From the IMG/VR virus record IMGVR_UViG_3300009285_000726, positions 1 through 26,168 of that record: DNA of 26,168 nt; one strand, given 5' to 3'. The position numbers and the translations under genes were made by a program. The stretch comes from a virus. Positions 1 to 7,679 of the stretch are shown piece by piece (the stretch's first letter is position 1; each line of letters opens with the position of its first letter). Under the pieces are notes generated by a model. It saw only the letters and a list, made by a program, of their open reading frames with translations, was not told the DNA's origin and searched no databases.

Positions 1-165
1 ATTGAGCGAAAGAACGGGGAGATCCGGTTTGGACTGTTAGATCTGACGAACAAAGAAGCCAGCCACGTGGCAGATGTAGTCAGGGCTGTCTATCCTGGGC
101 CGTGTTACGGAGCCCAGTGTGCGATGATGCTTGAAGGGGAGTCGGAGGAAAAGGCGGGGGAGTGA
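1..165 (+). CDS. 3' end of an unknown protein (54 residues visible)
   Basis: The frame is open from the window edge to TGA at 163-165. The visible 54 residues carry a short Cys-containing stretch (GPCYGAQC) and end in an acidic Glu/Gly/Lys tail. No family is recognised. The stop overlaps the GTG of the next gene (GTGA at 162-165), the arrangement usual for co-translated phage genes. The 5' part lies outside the window, so neither length nor function can be given. Confidence 0.6.
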   Translation: MERKNGEIRFGLLDLTNKEASHVADVVRAVYPGPCYGAQCAMMLEGESEEKAGE

Positions 166-356
166 CTGATTCAGCGGAGATTGATGTGAAGGTTATGCTG
201 GCAGATTTGGTCACAAGGGGGTTCTCTGACCAGATAGCTGAAGCCTCTGCTGAGCTGGTGCTATCTGCAAGCGTGGTTCCTGGGGAGAGCCTGGTGGTCG
301 TCAGTTTAGAAAGGTTCCAGCGGTTAGTGCGAGCTCTGCACGAGAGATACAGATAA
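162..356 (+). CDS. Hypothetical 64-aa protein
   Basis: GTG start overlapping the stop of the preceding gene (GTGA), with GGAGG and GGGGGAG stretches just upstream as ribosome binding site. The protein is small and probably helical, with acidic N-terminal and basic C-terminal parts; there is no membrane segment or cysteine motif, and no family is recognised. Its TAA (354-356) directly abuts the first copy of the 23-bp junction repeat, which in turn supplies the ribosome binding site of the 1847-aa gene. It is therefore probably co-translated with the virion block. Confidence 0.7.
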   Translation: MTDSAEIDVKVMLADLVTRGFSDQIAEASAELVLSASVVPGESLVVVSLERFQRLVRALHERYR

Positions 357-379
357 CTCTGTATCAAGATGTTACGGAG
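357..379 (+). repeat. Junction repeat copy 1 (stop-hairpin-SD element)
   Basis: Left arm CTCTGTA (357-363), centre TCAAGATGT, right arm TACGGAG (373-379). As RNA the arms pair over 7 bp with one U-G wobble. The TAA of the upstream gene ends at 356, directly before the left arm. The GGAG at 376-379 sits 8 nt before the ATG at 388, so the right arm is the Shine-Dalgarno of the 1847-aa gene. Confidence 0.85.
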
Positions 380-387
380 ATTGAAGA

Positions 388-3300
388 ATGACAAATCTGT
401 ACGTGTCAAACGCAACCCAGGCAGCGCTGGGCATTCCGCTGGGGGCTAAAAAGAAGACCCCACGGCAGATTATTGGCGCAGAGGACGACCCAGAGGAGGC
501 CGCGTTGAAAGCGGCACGAAACCAGGCGCTGACCCGCGGAATGACAGCTGCAGTGGGCGGAGATCTAGCTGCAAGCCGGGCTGCTGCGTTAAGCAAGGCA
601 GGAGGGCTGAGCTTTGACCGTGCAGGATTAGAGAAAGAGCTGGTTGGAGAGACAGAACGGGAAGCCCAGGAGCAACGTGCGAGGCTTGCTCGGCAGTTTG
701 GGATTGACCCGGGTGGGGCGCAAAGTGGGACTAGCCAGCGTGCGTTTGAGAATCTTGAGAGCGGTGTGCTCGGTGCAAAGGCGAGTATTCGTACTCAGCT
801 CCGCCAAATGGAGGGCGAGCAGCAGCGCGCGAATGTTGGGGCTCTGGCTGGTGTATATAGCCAAATGAGCGAGCGGGACCTTTCGGTGGAGGCCCAGAGG
901 CTACAAGCCGTCCAAGCTGCTGGTCAGGCGCTAAGCCAGGATGAACAAAACTTACTGGCTGCATATCAGACCGTAGGGCAGCAAGGGGTAGCTGAGCAGC
1001 AAGTTGCGATAGCCGGCCGTGCGCAGACCGAGACTGAATCTATGGGCGCGGCTCAGCGCACGCAGATGGTCGCACAGACGGGCATCGCACAGAGAGCGCA
1101 GACTGAGACTGAAAAGATGGGCACGGCTCAGCGTGATCAGATGGCTGCAGTAACTGAACTCCAACGCCAAGCACAGAATTTAGACGACGAAATTCGACGT
1201 GCTGAGCTAAGTGGAGACATACGGGGGAAAGCTACTCTGCAAGCACAGCGGCAAGAGTTGGAGGCTGAGATTCAACGCGCTCAAGTTGAGGTACAGCGTG
1301 GGCAGTTGACTGGGCTGTTTGCCGGCAAGCAGACTTTGGCTGCGCAGGCCCAGACCTTTGCTGAAGGGATCGAGCAGGCTCGGCTGACTGGTACGTTCAA
1401 CAACCTACCTACCTTGGAAGCAGCGGCGCAGCAGGTTACTCTGGCTCTACAAGAAGCAGCGGCGACAGGGACGTATCAGAGCAAACAAACTTTGCAGGCG
1501 ACTTTACAGGACGCACAGTTAGAGCTAGAGGAGGCGGGTCTGACGGGTAAGTTTGCTGGCCAAGCTACCTTACAGAAGCTTCTGCAGGATGCTCAAGTCG
1601 CGTTGGAAGCTGGGCAGTTGACTGGGACTTACGGTGGTGGCATGGTAAGTCTGACGACCCTGGGAGTGGACATCAAAGGCCTGTCGAGGGAGGATGCCTT
1701 CTTCTTGGTAGAGGACCGCCTGACACGCTTGGGGTACCTAGAGGGAAAAACGGACGACGAAAAGCACGATATGGTGATGACCCTACTTGGGGGCAACCAG
1801 ATTTCCATTCCGGGAGCGCAGACACTAGCTGCAGAGCGCCAGACTGCTGATATTGAAGCCCAGCGGGCGCAGACGACTCTTGCGCGTGCACGGTTGACCC
1901 AAGAGGGGCAGCAGTTTCTTACCCAGGTGACCGGCAAAGTCAACGCGGGGATGCCTGTCAAGGCTGAAGACTTTGGCATTGATGTAACTGGGGCCTTCGA
2001 CAAGACGGGGAACTTTACAGAAGCAGGTATTGCTGCCTGGCTCAACTTGTCTGACTCCTTGGGAGTTGCGGGTATAACGCTCACTCCACAGCAGACAAAA
2101 GATATCATGCATGGCCGGCCGGTGACAGCGGCCGTAGGAACGACGTTGGAAGCACGAACGCAGGGTGCAGCGACCAGTCTACAAAGCAGACAGCTGGCCC
2201 AACAAAAGGATCTGGAGCAGCAAAGGATAAACAACCAGAAGAAGATCGAAGAGGCGCAGATAAGTGGGAAGCTGGACGACCTTCCCACTCTTCAAGCCAA
2301 GCAGCAGGAGATAGATAAAACTCTTAGGCAGGTAGAGCTTCGAACGCAAGCGCAGCAGTTTCTGACCCAGGCTACTGGAAAAGTCAACGCGGGCCTGGCT
2401 GTATCCGCTCAAGACTTTGGAATAGACACAGGGGGAGTATTCGACGAGAAGGGGCAGCTCACTTCAGCTGGTTTTGACAGGTACTTTGAGCTGGTTGACG
2501 CACTGACCGTTGCCGGACTTGAGGCGACTCCCACTCAGCTTAATAGCATGCTCAGGGGAGTTCCTACCAATCTTGCTGGGCCAGGGACCACCTTGGCAGC
2601 GCGAGCTCAAGGAGCAGATGTAGCACTCCGGGGGCGCCAGGTGGCTCAGCAGCAAGACCTGGAGCAGAAGAGAATTAACTTACAGCAAGAAGCCCAAGAT
2701 AACCAAAAGAAGATCGAAGAGGCGCAGCTAAGCGGGCGGTTAAACGACCTTCCCACTTTGCAGGCTCGGCAGCAGGAAATAGACCAAAGTCTTCGACAGA
2801 TAGAGCTACGCACGCAGGCTCAGCAGTTTCTGACCGAAGCCACTGGGAAGGTGAACGCTGGGCTGGCTGTATCTGCGCAGGACTTTGGAATCGACACCGT
2901 GGGGATTTGGGACGAGAAGGATCAGCTTACTACAGCCGGGTATGATAAGTACTTTCAGCTAGCCGATGCCTTAAATGTCGCAGGTATGGAACCGACTGAC
3001 GAACAGCTGAAAGCCATGCTCCACGGACTCCCGGTCAACTTAGCCGGTCCTGGGACCACTTTGGCTGCGCGGGTTCAAGGGTCTGAGGTTGCGTCACGGC
3101 AGCAGCAGCTAGATCTACAACAGAAACAGCTGGATCTGCAACAGGAACAGCAAGACAACCAAAAGAAGCTTGCTGAGGCTGAAATCAGTGGGACGCTTAA
3201 CGACCGGGATACTTTGGCCGCTCGGCAGCAGCAGATTGACCAACAGCTGAAGCAGATCGACCAACAGATGCAGCAGCAGCGGTTCTTGACTGAGCAGACA

Positions 3301-5931
3301 GGGAGAGTTGGCGGTACAGGGACAATAAGCGCAGCTGATCTGGGGATAGACGTCACAGGGATATACAATCCTGACCGTTCGTTGAACGTAGATAAGTACC
3401 TGGCAGCTGTGGGGCAAGTAGATGCCGCTTTGCAGGCTGCTGGGATCACGCTGGACCCGCAAAAGATGGAGTCGTTCTTGCGGGGGCAGTCGGTACAGGC
3501 TACTGGGGCGACGACTATTGAAGCCCGACGACTTGGGGTGGAGGCGAGCGAGCTAGTAGCCCAGAGGGGCTTAGAGTACAATAGGCAGCAGATTCAGGTT
3601 GGGGAGATGCTCGGGAAATATGGGGAGAAAGACACTTTAGCCGCGACTCAGCAAAAGGCAGTGGCAGAAATCCAGCAGGGCACGTTGTCTTTAGACACAC
3701 AGAGGGAGCTTGCCAGACAGCGTGAGGAGGTAATGCGGCAGACAGGGAATTATACTGCGGTGATGAGTATTGACACCTTGATCCCTGGAGTGCTGAATGA
3801 AAACGGGACGGTAGATCCACAGCGATTTCTTGCTGGAGCAGATAGTTTTGTTGCAAATTTCCGGGCCATGAGTGGACGAGAAGCTACGCCGGAAGAGCTC
3901 GCAGCTATAGTACGCGGGCAAGTAATCACGGTTACGACGGGACAGACTCTGGAGAAGCAAATAGCGGATAACCAGAACGCGCTGCAGCGAGCAGAGCATA
4001 GTGGGCTGCTGTGGGACCCAGAGACAGGACAGAATCTTGATACGCTGAGGAAGCAAGACCAACAGTTTCAGCAAAGCCTTGCAGATCGACAGCAGAGCTG
4101 GGCTCAGATCATGGATCTGGCTCGTGAGGCTGGATACGTAAGTGTAGGGCAGAATGGAAAGCTGACTGCTAAGGATCTAGGGGTGGACGCACAGTTCCTG
4201 CGCAGTATGCCTGCAGCTGACCGAGTAACGACTGTCGAGGCACAAAGGCTAAAGGAGTCTTATCGAGCTATGACTGGAGGGGAGCTGAGCAGCCAACAGC
4301 TGAATCTGTTGCTGGACGGAAACGAGGTTCAGCTTGCGCAGCCCATCCGGGTTGAGACAGTAGAGGCAAGGGCTCAGCGAGAGCAGAGTTCCTTAAGTTG
4401 GAGCGAGTTAAGCGGCAAGATAGGAACCGCAAAGACTGAAGTCGCCCGTGAGTTTGACGCAACCTTGTTGGACAGAGGGAACTTAACGACTGCGCAGGTA
4501 GCACAGATCAACGCAGGGATTAGACAAGCTGATACACAGATAGAGCAGCAGTTGATTCAGTTTGCTGCAGAGAAGCAGATAGCTTGGGCTGAGTTGCTTG
4601 GGGAGGGATATGGAAATGGAACGGTGAACGCTGGCACGTTGAGTGTGACCCTCCCTGCCGGTCCGCCAGGCACGTGGTCAGAGGAGCAGCGGCAACACAC
4701 GGCGCAAACTCTGGCTAACTCATACACTGCGATGACTGGACAGCCTCCCACTCCAGCAGAAATAGCCACTATCATCAATAGGGGGAGCGTCAACGTTAGC
4801 AACGCTCCGACCCTTGCAGCACGGGAGCTGGCAGCTACAGTGAGCACGCAGGGCCTTGATCGACTGAATGACTTGCACAAGTTCAGTACCCAATTTGGCT
4901 TGGATGAGCGGAAGTTCACTGAAGCACAAGAAGAAGCCGACCGCCAATATGCTCAAGCTGCGACCCAGATTTCTCAGGCTTACGGTTTGGACCAGCAAAA
5001 GTTCTTGCTGGCTAAGATGGAGGTTTCAGCAAAGGCAACAGGCCGAATTGGGATAAGTGGAAACTTAAGTGCACAGGATCTTGGGATAGTCTTACCGAGC
5101 ACGCCGCCGCAGTATTTATCGAACGCGGAGCGAACCAAGCTGAACGACGATATTAGAGTGACGTTCACTGCCTTGCAAGGGCGTGCTCCAACAGCTCTTG
5201 AGATTGGGGCGATATCTGGTGGTTCGTCGGTGTCTGTGCAGGCACAGAGTACACAGGAAGCACGTGAATGGGCTGCTTCACAGGCTGAGGTGGCACGCAG
5301 ATATGGGCTGGACGAACGCCAATTCACAGAGGCCAGTAGTCAGTTTGATCGGCAGTATCAGACGAACGAAAGAAACTCGTGGCTGCAGCTGAACGGGTTT
5401 GCCAATGTGGACGCGGCCACAGGAGAGCTAAAGTATACTGGTGTAGCTAACGTATGGACTACAGAGTACAGAAAGTACAGCGACGCAAAGACAGAGTTCG
5501 AAAAAACAGAACGGAAGCGTGACGATCTCTGGCAGAAGGCCATCTACAACAGTATGGCGCCAGAGAACGTAACTCTTCAAGAGATGATACAGCGGGGCTT
5601 GCTGCCTAGCAATGCTCAGGACCTAATGTGGCAGAGTACATCCGAGCTGAACCAAGTTAATGCTTACTTCGAGGAGCGGACGGGCTATCGTTTGACGCAG
5701 GATCAGTTGGTTGCTTTGCGTGGATCGTACAGTTCAAGGGGAGGCTCGCTGGCGGGCTTAATCATTCCAAAGATGTCAGAGCAGGACATTAACGCTCTTG
5801 TTGCTATGATTAGTGGGCATGAAGTGGCAGTATCGCAGTCTAATCAAGGTAACGGCTGGATGCAACTTGCAGGAACAGCGATCGCGACAGCAGGCACGAT
5901 TTACGCTTCCAGACAGGGAGGAACACCATGA
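388..5931 (+). CDS. Giant Gln-rich repeat protein, putative internal virion or ejection protein (1847 aa)
   Basis: ATG at 388 lies 8 nt after GGAG of junction repeat 1. The protein is rich in Gln, Ala and Glu and almost entirely helical or coiled-coil. Residues about 270-415 hold repeats of roughly 30-37 aa built around LTG-x-F-x-G-K-x-TL. From about residue 420 on, a degenerate 65-70 aa module recurs about nine times (starts near 420, 526, 673, 829, 981, 1126, 1259, 1414 and 1561). Its hallmarks are (D/L)xGID, a DxxG-like loop, TPxQL, an LxGxxV segment and TLEAR, and the copies are separated by coiled coil. The C-terminus ends in a Gly/Ala-rich hydrophobic stretch, possibly membrane-inserting. 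The size, repeats and position beside two other large virion-type proteins fit a podovirus-like internal protein ejected with the DNA; a tape-measure or fibre role is the alternative. Its TGA overlaps the next ATG. Confidence 0.85.
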   Translation: MTNLYVSNATQAALGIPLGAKKKTPRQIIGAEDDPEEAALKAARNQALTRGMTAAVGGDLAASRAAALSKAGGLSFDRAGLEKELVGETEREAQEQRARLARQFGIDPGGAQSGTSQRAFENLESGVLGAKASIRTQLRQMEGEQQRANVGALAGVYSQMSERDLSVEAQRLQAVQAAGQALSQDEQNLLAAYQTVGQQGVAEQQVAIAGRAQTETESMGAAQRTQMVAQTGIAQRAQTETEKMGTAQRDQMAAVTELQRQAQNLDDEIRRAELSGDIRGKATLQAQRQELEAEIQRAQVEVQRGQLTGLFAGKQTLAAQAQTFAEGIEQARLTGTFNNLPTLEAAAQQVTLALQEAAATGTYQSKQTLQATLQDAQLELEEAGLTGKFAGQATLQKLLQDAQVALEAGQLTGTYGGGMVSLTTLGVDIKGLSREDAFFLVEDRLTRLGYLEGKTDDEKHDMVMTLLGGNQISIPGAQTLAAERQTADIEAQRAQTTLARARLTQEGQQFLTQVTGKVNAGMPVKAEDFGIDVTGAFDKTGNFTEAGIAAWLNLSDSLGVAGITLTPQQTKDIMHGRPVTAAVGTTLEARTQGAATSLQSRQLAQQKDLEQQRINNQKKIEEAQISGKLDDLPTLQAKQQEIDKTLRQVELRTQAQQFLTQATGKVNAGLAVSAQDFGIDTGGVFDEKGQLTSAGFDRYFELVDALTVAGLEATPTQLNSMLRGVPTNLAGPGTTLAARAQGADVALRGRQVAQQQDLEQKRINLQQEAQDNQKKIEEAQLSGRLNDLPTLQARQQEIDQSLRQIELRTQAQQFLTEATGKVNAGLAVSAQDFGIDTVGIWDEKDQLTTAGYDKYFQLADALNVAGMEPTDEQLKAMLHGLPVNLAGPGTTLAARVQGSEVASRQQQLDLQQKQLDLQQEQQDNQKKLAEAEISGTLNDRDTLAARQQQIDQQLKQIDQQMQQQRFLTEQTGRVGGTGTISAADLGIDVTGIYNPDRSLNVDKYLAAVGQVDAALQAAGITLDPQKMESFLRGQSVQATGATTIEARRLGVEASELVAQRGLEYNRQQIQVGEMLGKYGEKDTLAATQQKAVAEIQQGTLSLDTQRELARQREEVMRQTGNYTAVMSIDTLIPGVLNENGTVDPQRFLAGADSFVANFRAMSGREATPEELAAIVRGQVITVTTGQTLEKQIADNQNALQRAEHSGLLWDPETGQNLDTLRKQDQQFQQSLADRQQSWAQIMDLAREAGYVSVGQNGKLTAKDLGVDAQFLRSMPAADRVTTVEAQRLKESYRAMTGGELSSQQLNLLLDGNEVQLAQPIRVETVEARAQREQSSLSWSELSGKIGTAKTEVAREFDATLLDRGNLTTAQVAQINAGIRQADTQIEQQLIQFAAEKQIAWAELLGEGYGNGTVNAGTLSVTLPAGPPGTWSEEQRQHTAQTLANSYTAMTGQPPTPAEIATIINRGSVNVSNAPTLAARELAATVSTQGLDRLNDLHKFSTQFGLDERKFTEAQEEADRQYAQAATQISQAYGLDQQKFLLAKMEVSAKATGRIGISGNLSAQDLGIVLPSTPPQYLSNAERTKLNDDIRVTFTALQGRAPTALEIGAISGGSSVSVQAQSTQEAREWAASQAEVARRYGLDERQFTEASSQFDRQYQTNERNSWLQLNGFANVDAATGELKYTGVANVWTTEYRKYSDAKTEFEKTERKRDDLWQKAIYNSMAPENVTLQEMIQRGLLPSNAQDLMWQSTSELNQVNAYFEERTGYRLTQDQLVALRGSYSSRGGSLAGLIIPKMSEQDINALVAMISGHEVAVSQSNQGNGWMQLAGTAIATAGTIYASRQGGTP

Positions 5932-7643
5932 GCTTGGCAGGTAAGCTTCGTAGCTTCGGTCGGGCACTCAACAGCCCAACGGGGCAGAGCCTTGCCTTGG
6001 GGCTAAGCGAGGGGATGCGGTCTACACTTCCTCTTATGTTACAGCAACAGTCGAGGCAGCAAGAAAGAGACTGGCAGGGAAAGCAGCAGGAAAAGCAGCA
6101 GTACGGACAGCAACAGCAGGAGCTGGCGAGCAACGTGGCCGCGGCTGAGTCTCTACAGGCTGGGATGGATCTAAGCGCTCCTGAAAGCCGACAAGCTGCG
6201 GTATCCACAGCCCAAGAATGGATCCCCCGCGTGGCTGGCTCTGCAGGGCAGCTGGGGGCGCTAGAAAGCGCTGGAACTAGACTACAGGGAAGATTTGGGG
6301 CACAGCCGGCTAGTACTAGTGTCGCAGCCCCTACAAGAGCGGCTGTTCCTGAAGTGGTGGGAAAACTTCAACAAGTTATAGGCTACGCCGACGAGATAGA
6401 GCAGGCGTTCAAGCGGATTGACCCCCTGGCAGTAGATAACACTGACGCCTGGGAGAACTATCGTGCGGTCATGTTGTCAAAGGGGGTCTCTGAAAGTCAA
6501 GCTGACACAGCGATACTGAAGCAGCGGCGGACTTTTCAGAAACTGCGCGATGACTTCTTTTTAGAGACGGTTTTGCGGGGCGACAACGCCACATCTGAGG
6601 GAATTAGAACTGGGATGCTGCGCTTTGGAGTTAGCCCAACTGTGTCTGTGGTGGGGGAGCTAGCCGCAGATAGATTGAAAGCGCAAGAGGAGATGCAAAC
6701 GGGGCAGCTTGGGCTGTCACGGGAAGCTAGCACGCGAGCGGCAAAGGCGCAGGATTTGGATGAAGCGTGGAAGGCTGTGCAGTTAGCTCAAGCCATGTCA
6801 AGTACCAACGTAGACCAAGCTAAGGCATTGCTTGGTAAGGGTGCGCAGATCTACGAGAAGTACAACCCAGATTTTGCCCAGATACTACGGGCGGGAAGTG
6901 ACTCAATACTGGGTTCGTCACGACAGGCGTCAATGCGAGAAAAGATATGGTGGATAGATCGGCAACTTCTGTCAGGAGACCCTGTACTAGCGAACGAGAC
7001 CCTTGCGAACTACGGGGCCATGAACGGACTATGGCCGGATGTTCCAAAGATGACGCTTACAGCCGAGCACATAGGACAAATCAAAGACTACATCTATAAG
7101 CAGGAGATGCAGGACACGACCACTTTTTACAACATAGATGCAACGATTGACCGTGTAGCCAAGAACTTCGCTGAGGTTATAATGAGCATTCCCCCTGGGC
7201 AGAAAAGAGAGGCTAAGATTGGAGAAGTGATAAGCTTGATTATGGAAGGGGACAAGCCAGATCCGCAGTTGATCCTGGCTAAGCTTGAAGAGCTTGGAGT
7301 GCTGAAGAGTGCGGTTGAAGCCGTGAAAGCTGAGGCGGCGACTCCTGAGCAACCGTCTGGTTCGTTGGCTGCGGTAATCGGGAAAACCGTCGCTAAGGAG
7401 CAACTTAGCAATAGCCCCTCCAAAGGTCTTGGTCCGGTTCTTCCGCAGAGCTCTGAGATGGCTAGCACTGTGGAGGATCTATTCGGTCGCTTCTCGCGGG
7501 GAAAGGCCGATAGTTTGAGTCCTGGTGGTTCAGACAGCGTGAAGAAGCAGCTTGAGAAGAACCTACAGGAAGCTCTACGTCGCACAGGGGATATGTCTGC
7601 AGCTAGGCGTGAGGTTGAACTGCAGTTTCGGTTGAGCCAATAA
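5928..7643 (+). CDS. Putative virion-associated protein (571 aa)
   Basis: ATG overlaps the stop of the 1847-aa gene (ATGA at 5928-5931), with GGAGG 6 nt upstream. The N-terminal 60 residues include a Gly/Leu-rich segment and then a very Gln-rich helix (residues about 38-65), like the Gln-rich N-termini of phage internal or minor structural proteins. The remainder is predicted mainly helical with no recognised enzymatic motif and no cysteines noticed. It is co-translated between two giant virion-type proteins, which suggests a shared internal-core or tail-associated complex. Its TAA (7641-7643) abuts junction repeat 2. The virion role is inferred from neighbourhood and composition only. Confidence 0.8.
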   Translation: MSLAGKLRSFGRALNSPTGQSLALGLSEGMRSTLPLMLQQQSRQQERDWQGKQQEKQQYGQQQQELASNVAAAESLQAGMDLSAPESRQAAVSTAQEWIPRVAGSAGQLGALESAGTRLQGRFGAQPASTSVAAPTRAAVPEVVGKLQQVIGYADEIEQAFKRIDPLAVDNTDAWENYRAVMLSKGVSESQADTAILKQRRTFQKLRDDFFLETVLRGDNATSEGIRTGMLRFGVSPTVSVVGELAADRLKAQEEMQTGQLGLSREASTRAAKAQDLDEAWKAVQLAQAMSSTNVDQAKALLGKGAQIYEKYNPDFAQILRAGSDSILGSSRQASMREKIWWIDRQLLSGDPVLANETLANYGAMNGLWPDVPKMTLTAEHIGQIKDYIYKQEMQDTTTFYNIDATIDRVAKNFAEVIMSIPPGQKREAKIGEVISLIMEGDKPDPQLILAKLEELGVLKSAVEAVKAEAATPEQPSGSLAAVIGKTVAKEQLSNSPSKGLGPVLPQSSEMASTVEDLFGRFSRGKADSLSPGGSDSVKKQLEKNLQEALRRTGDMSAARREVELQFRLSQ

Positions 7644-7666
7644 CTCCGTAACATCTTGGGACGGAG
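7644..7666 (+). repeat. Junction repeat copy 2
   Basis: Left arm CTCCGTA (7644-7650), centre ACATCTTGG, right arm GACGGAG (7660-7666). The centre is in the opposite orientation to copy 1. The TAA of the upstream gene (7641-7643) abuts the left arm. The right arm runs into GGAGAAGGG, the ribosome binding site of the ATG at 7680. Confidence 0.85.
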
Positions 7667-7679
7667 AAGGGAACCAAAA

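Noticed and set aside
7656-7679. Upstream TTG start for the 988-aa protein
   Set aside because: It would lie inside the junction repeat; ATG 7680 has GGAGAAGGG correctly placed.
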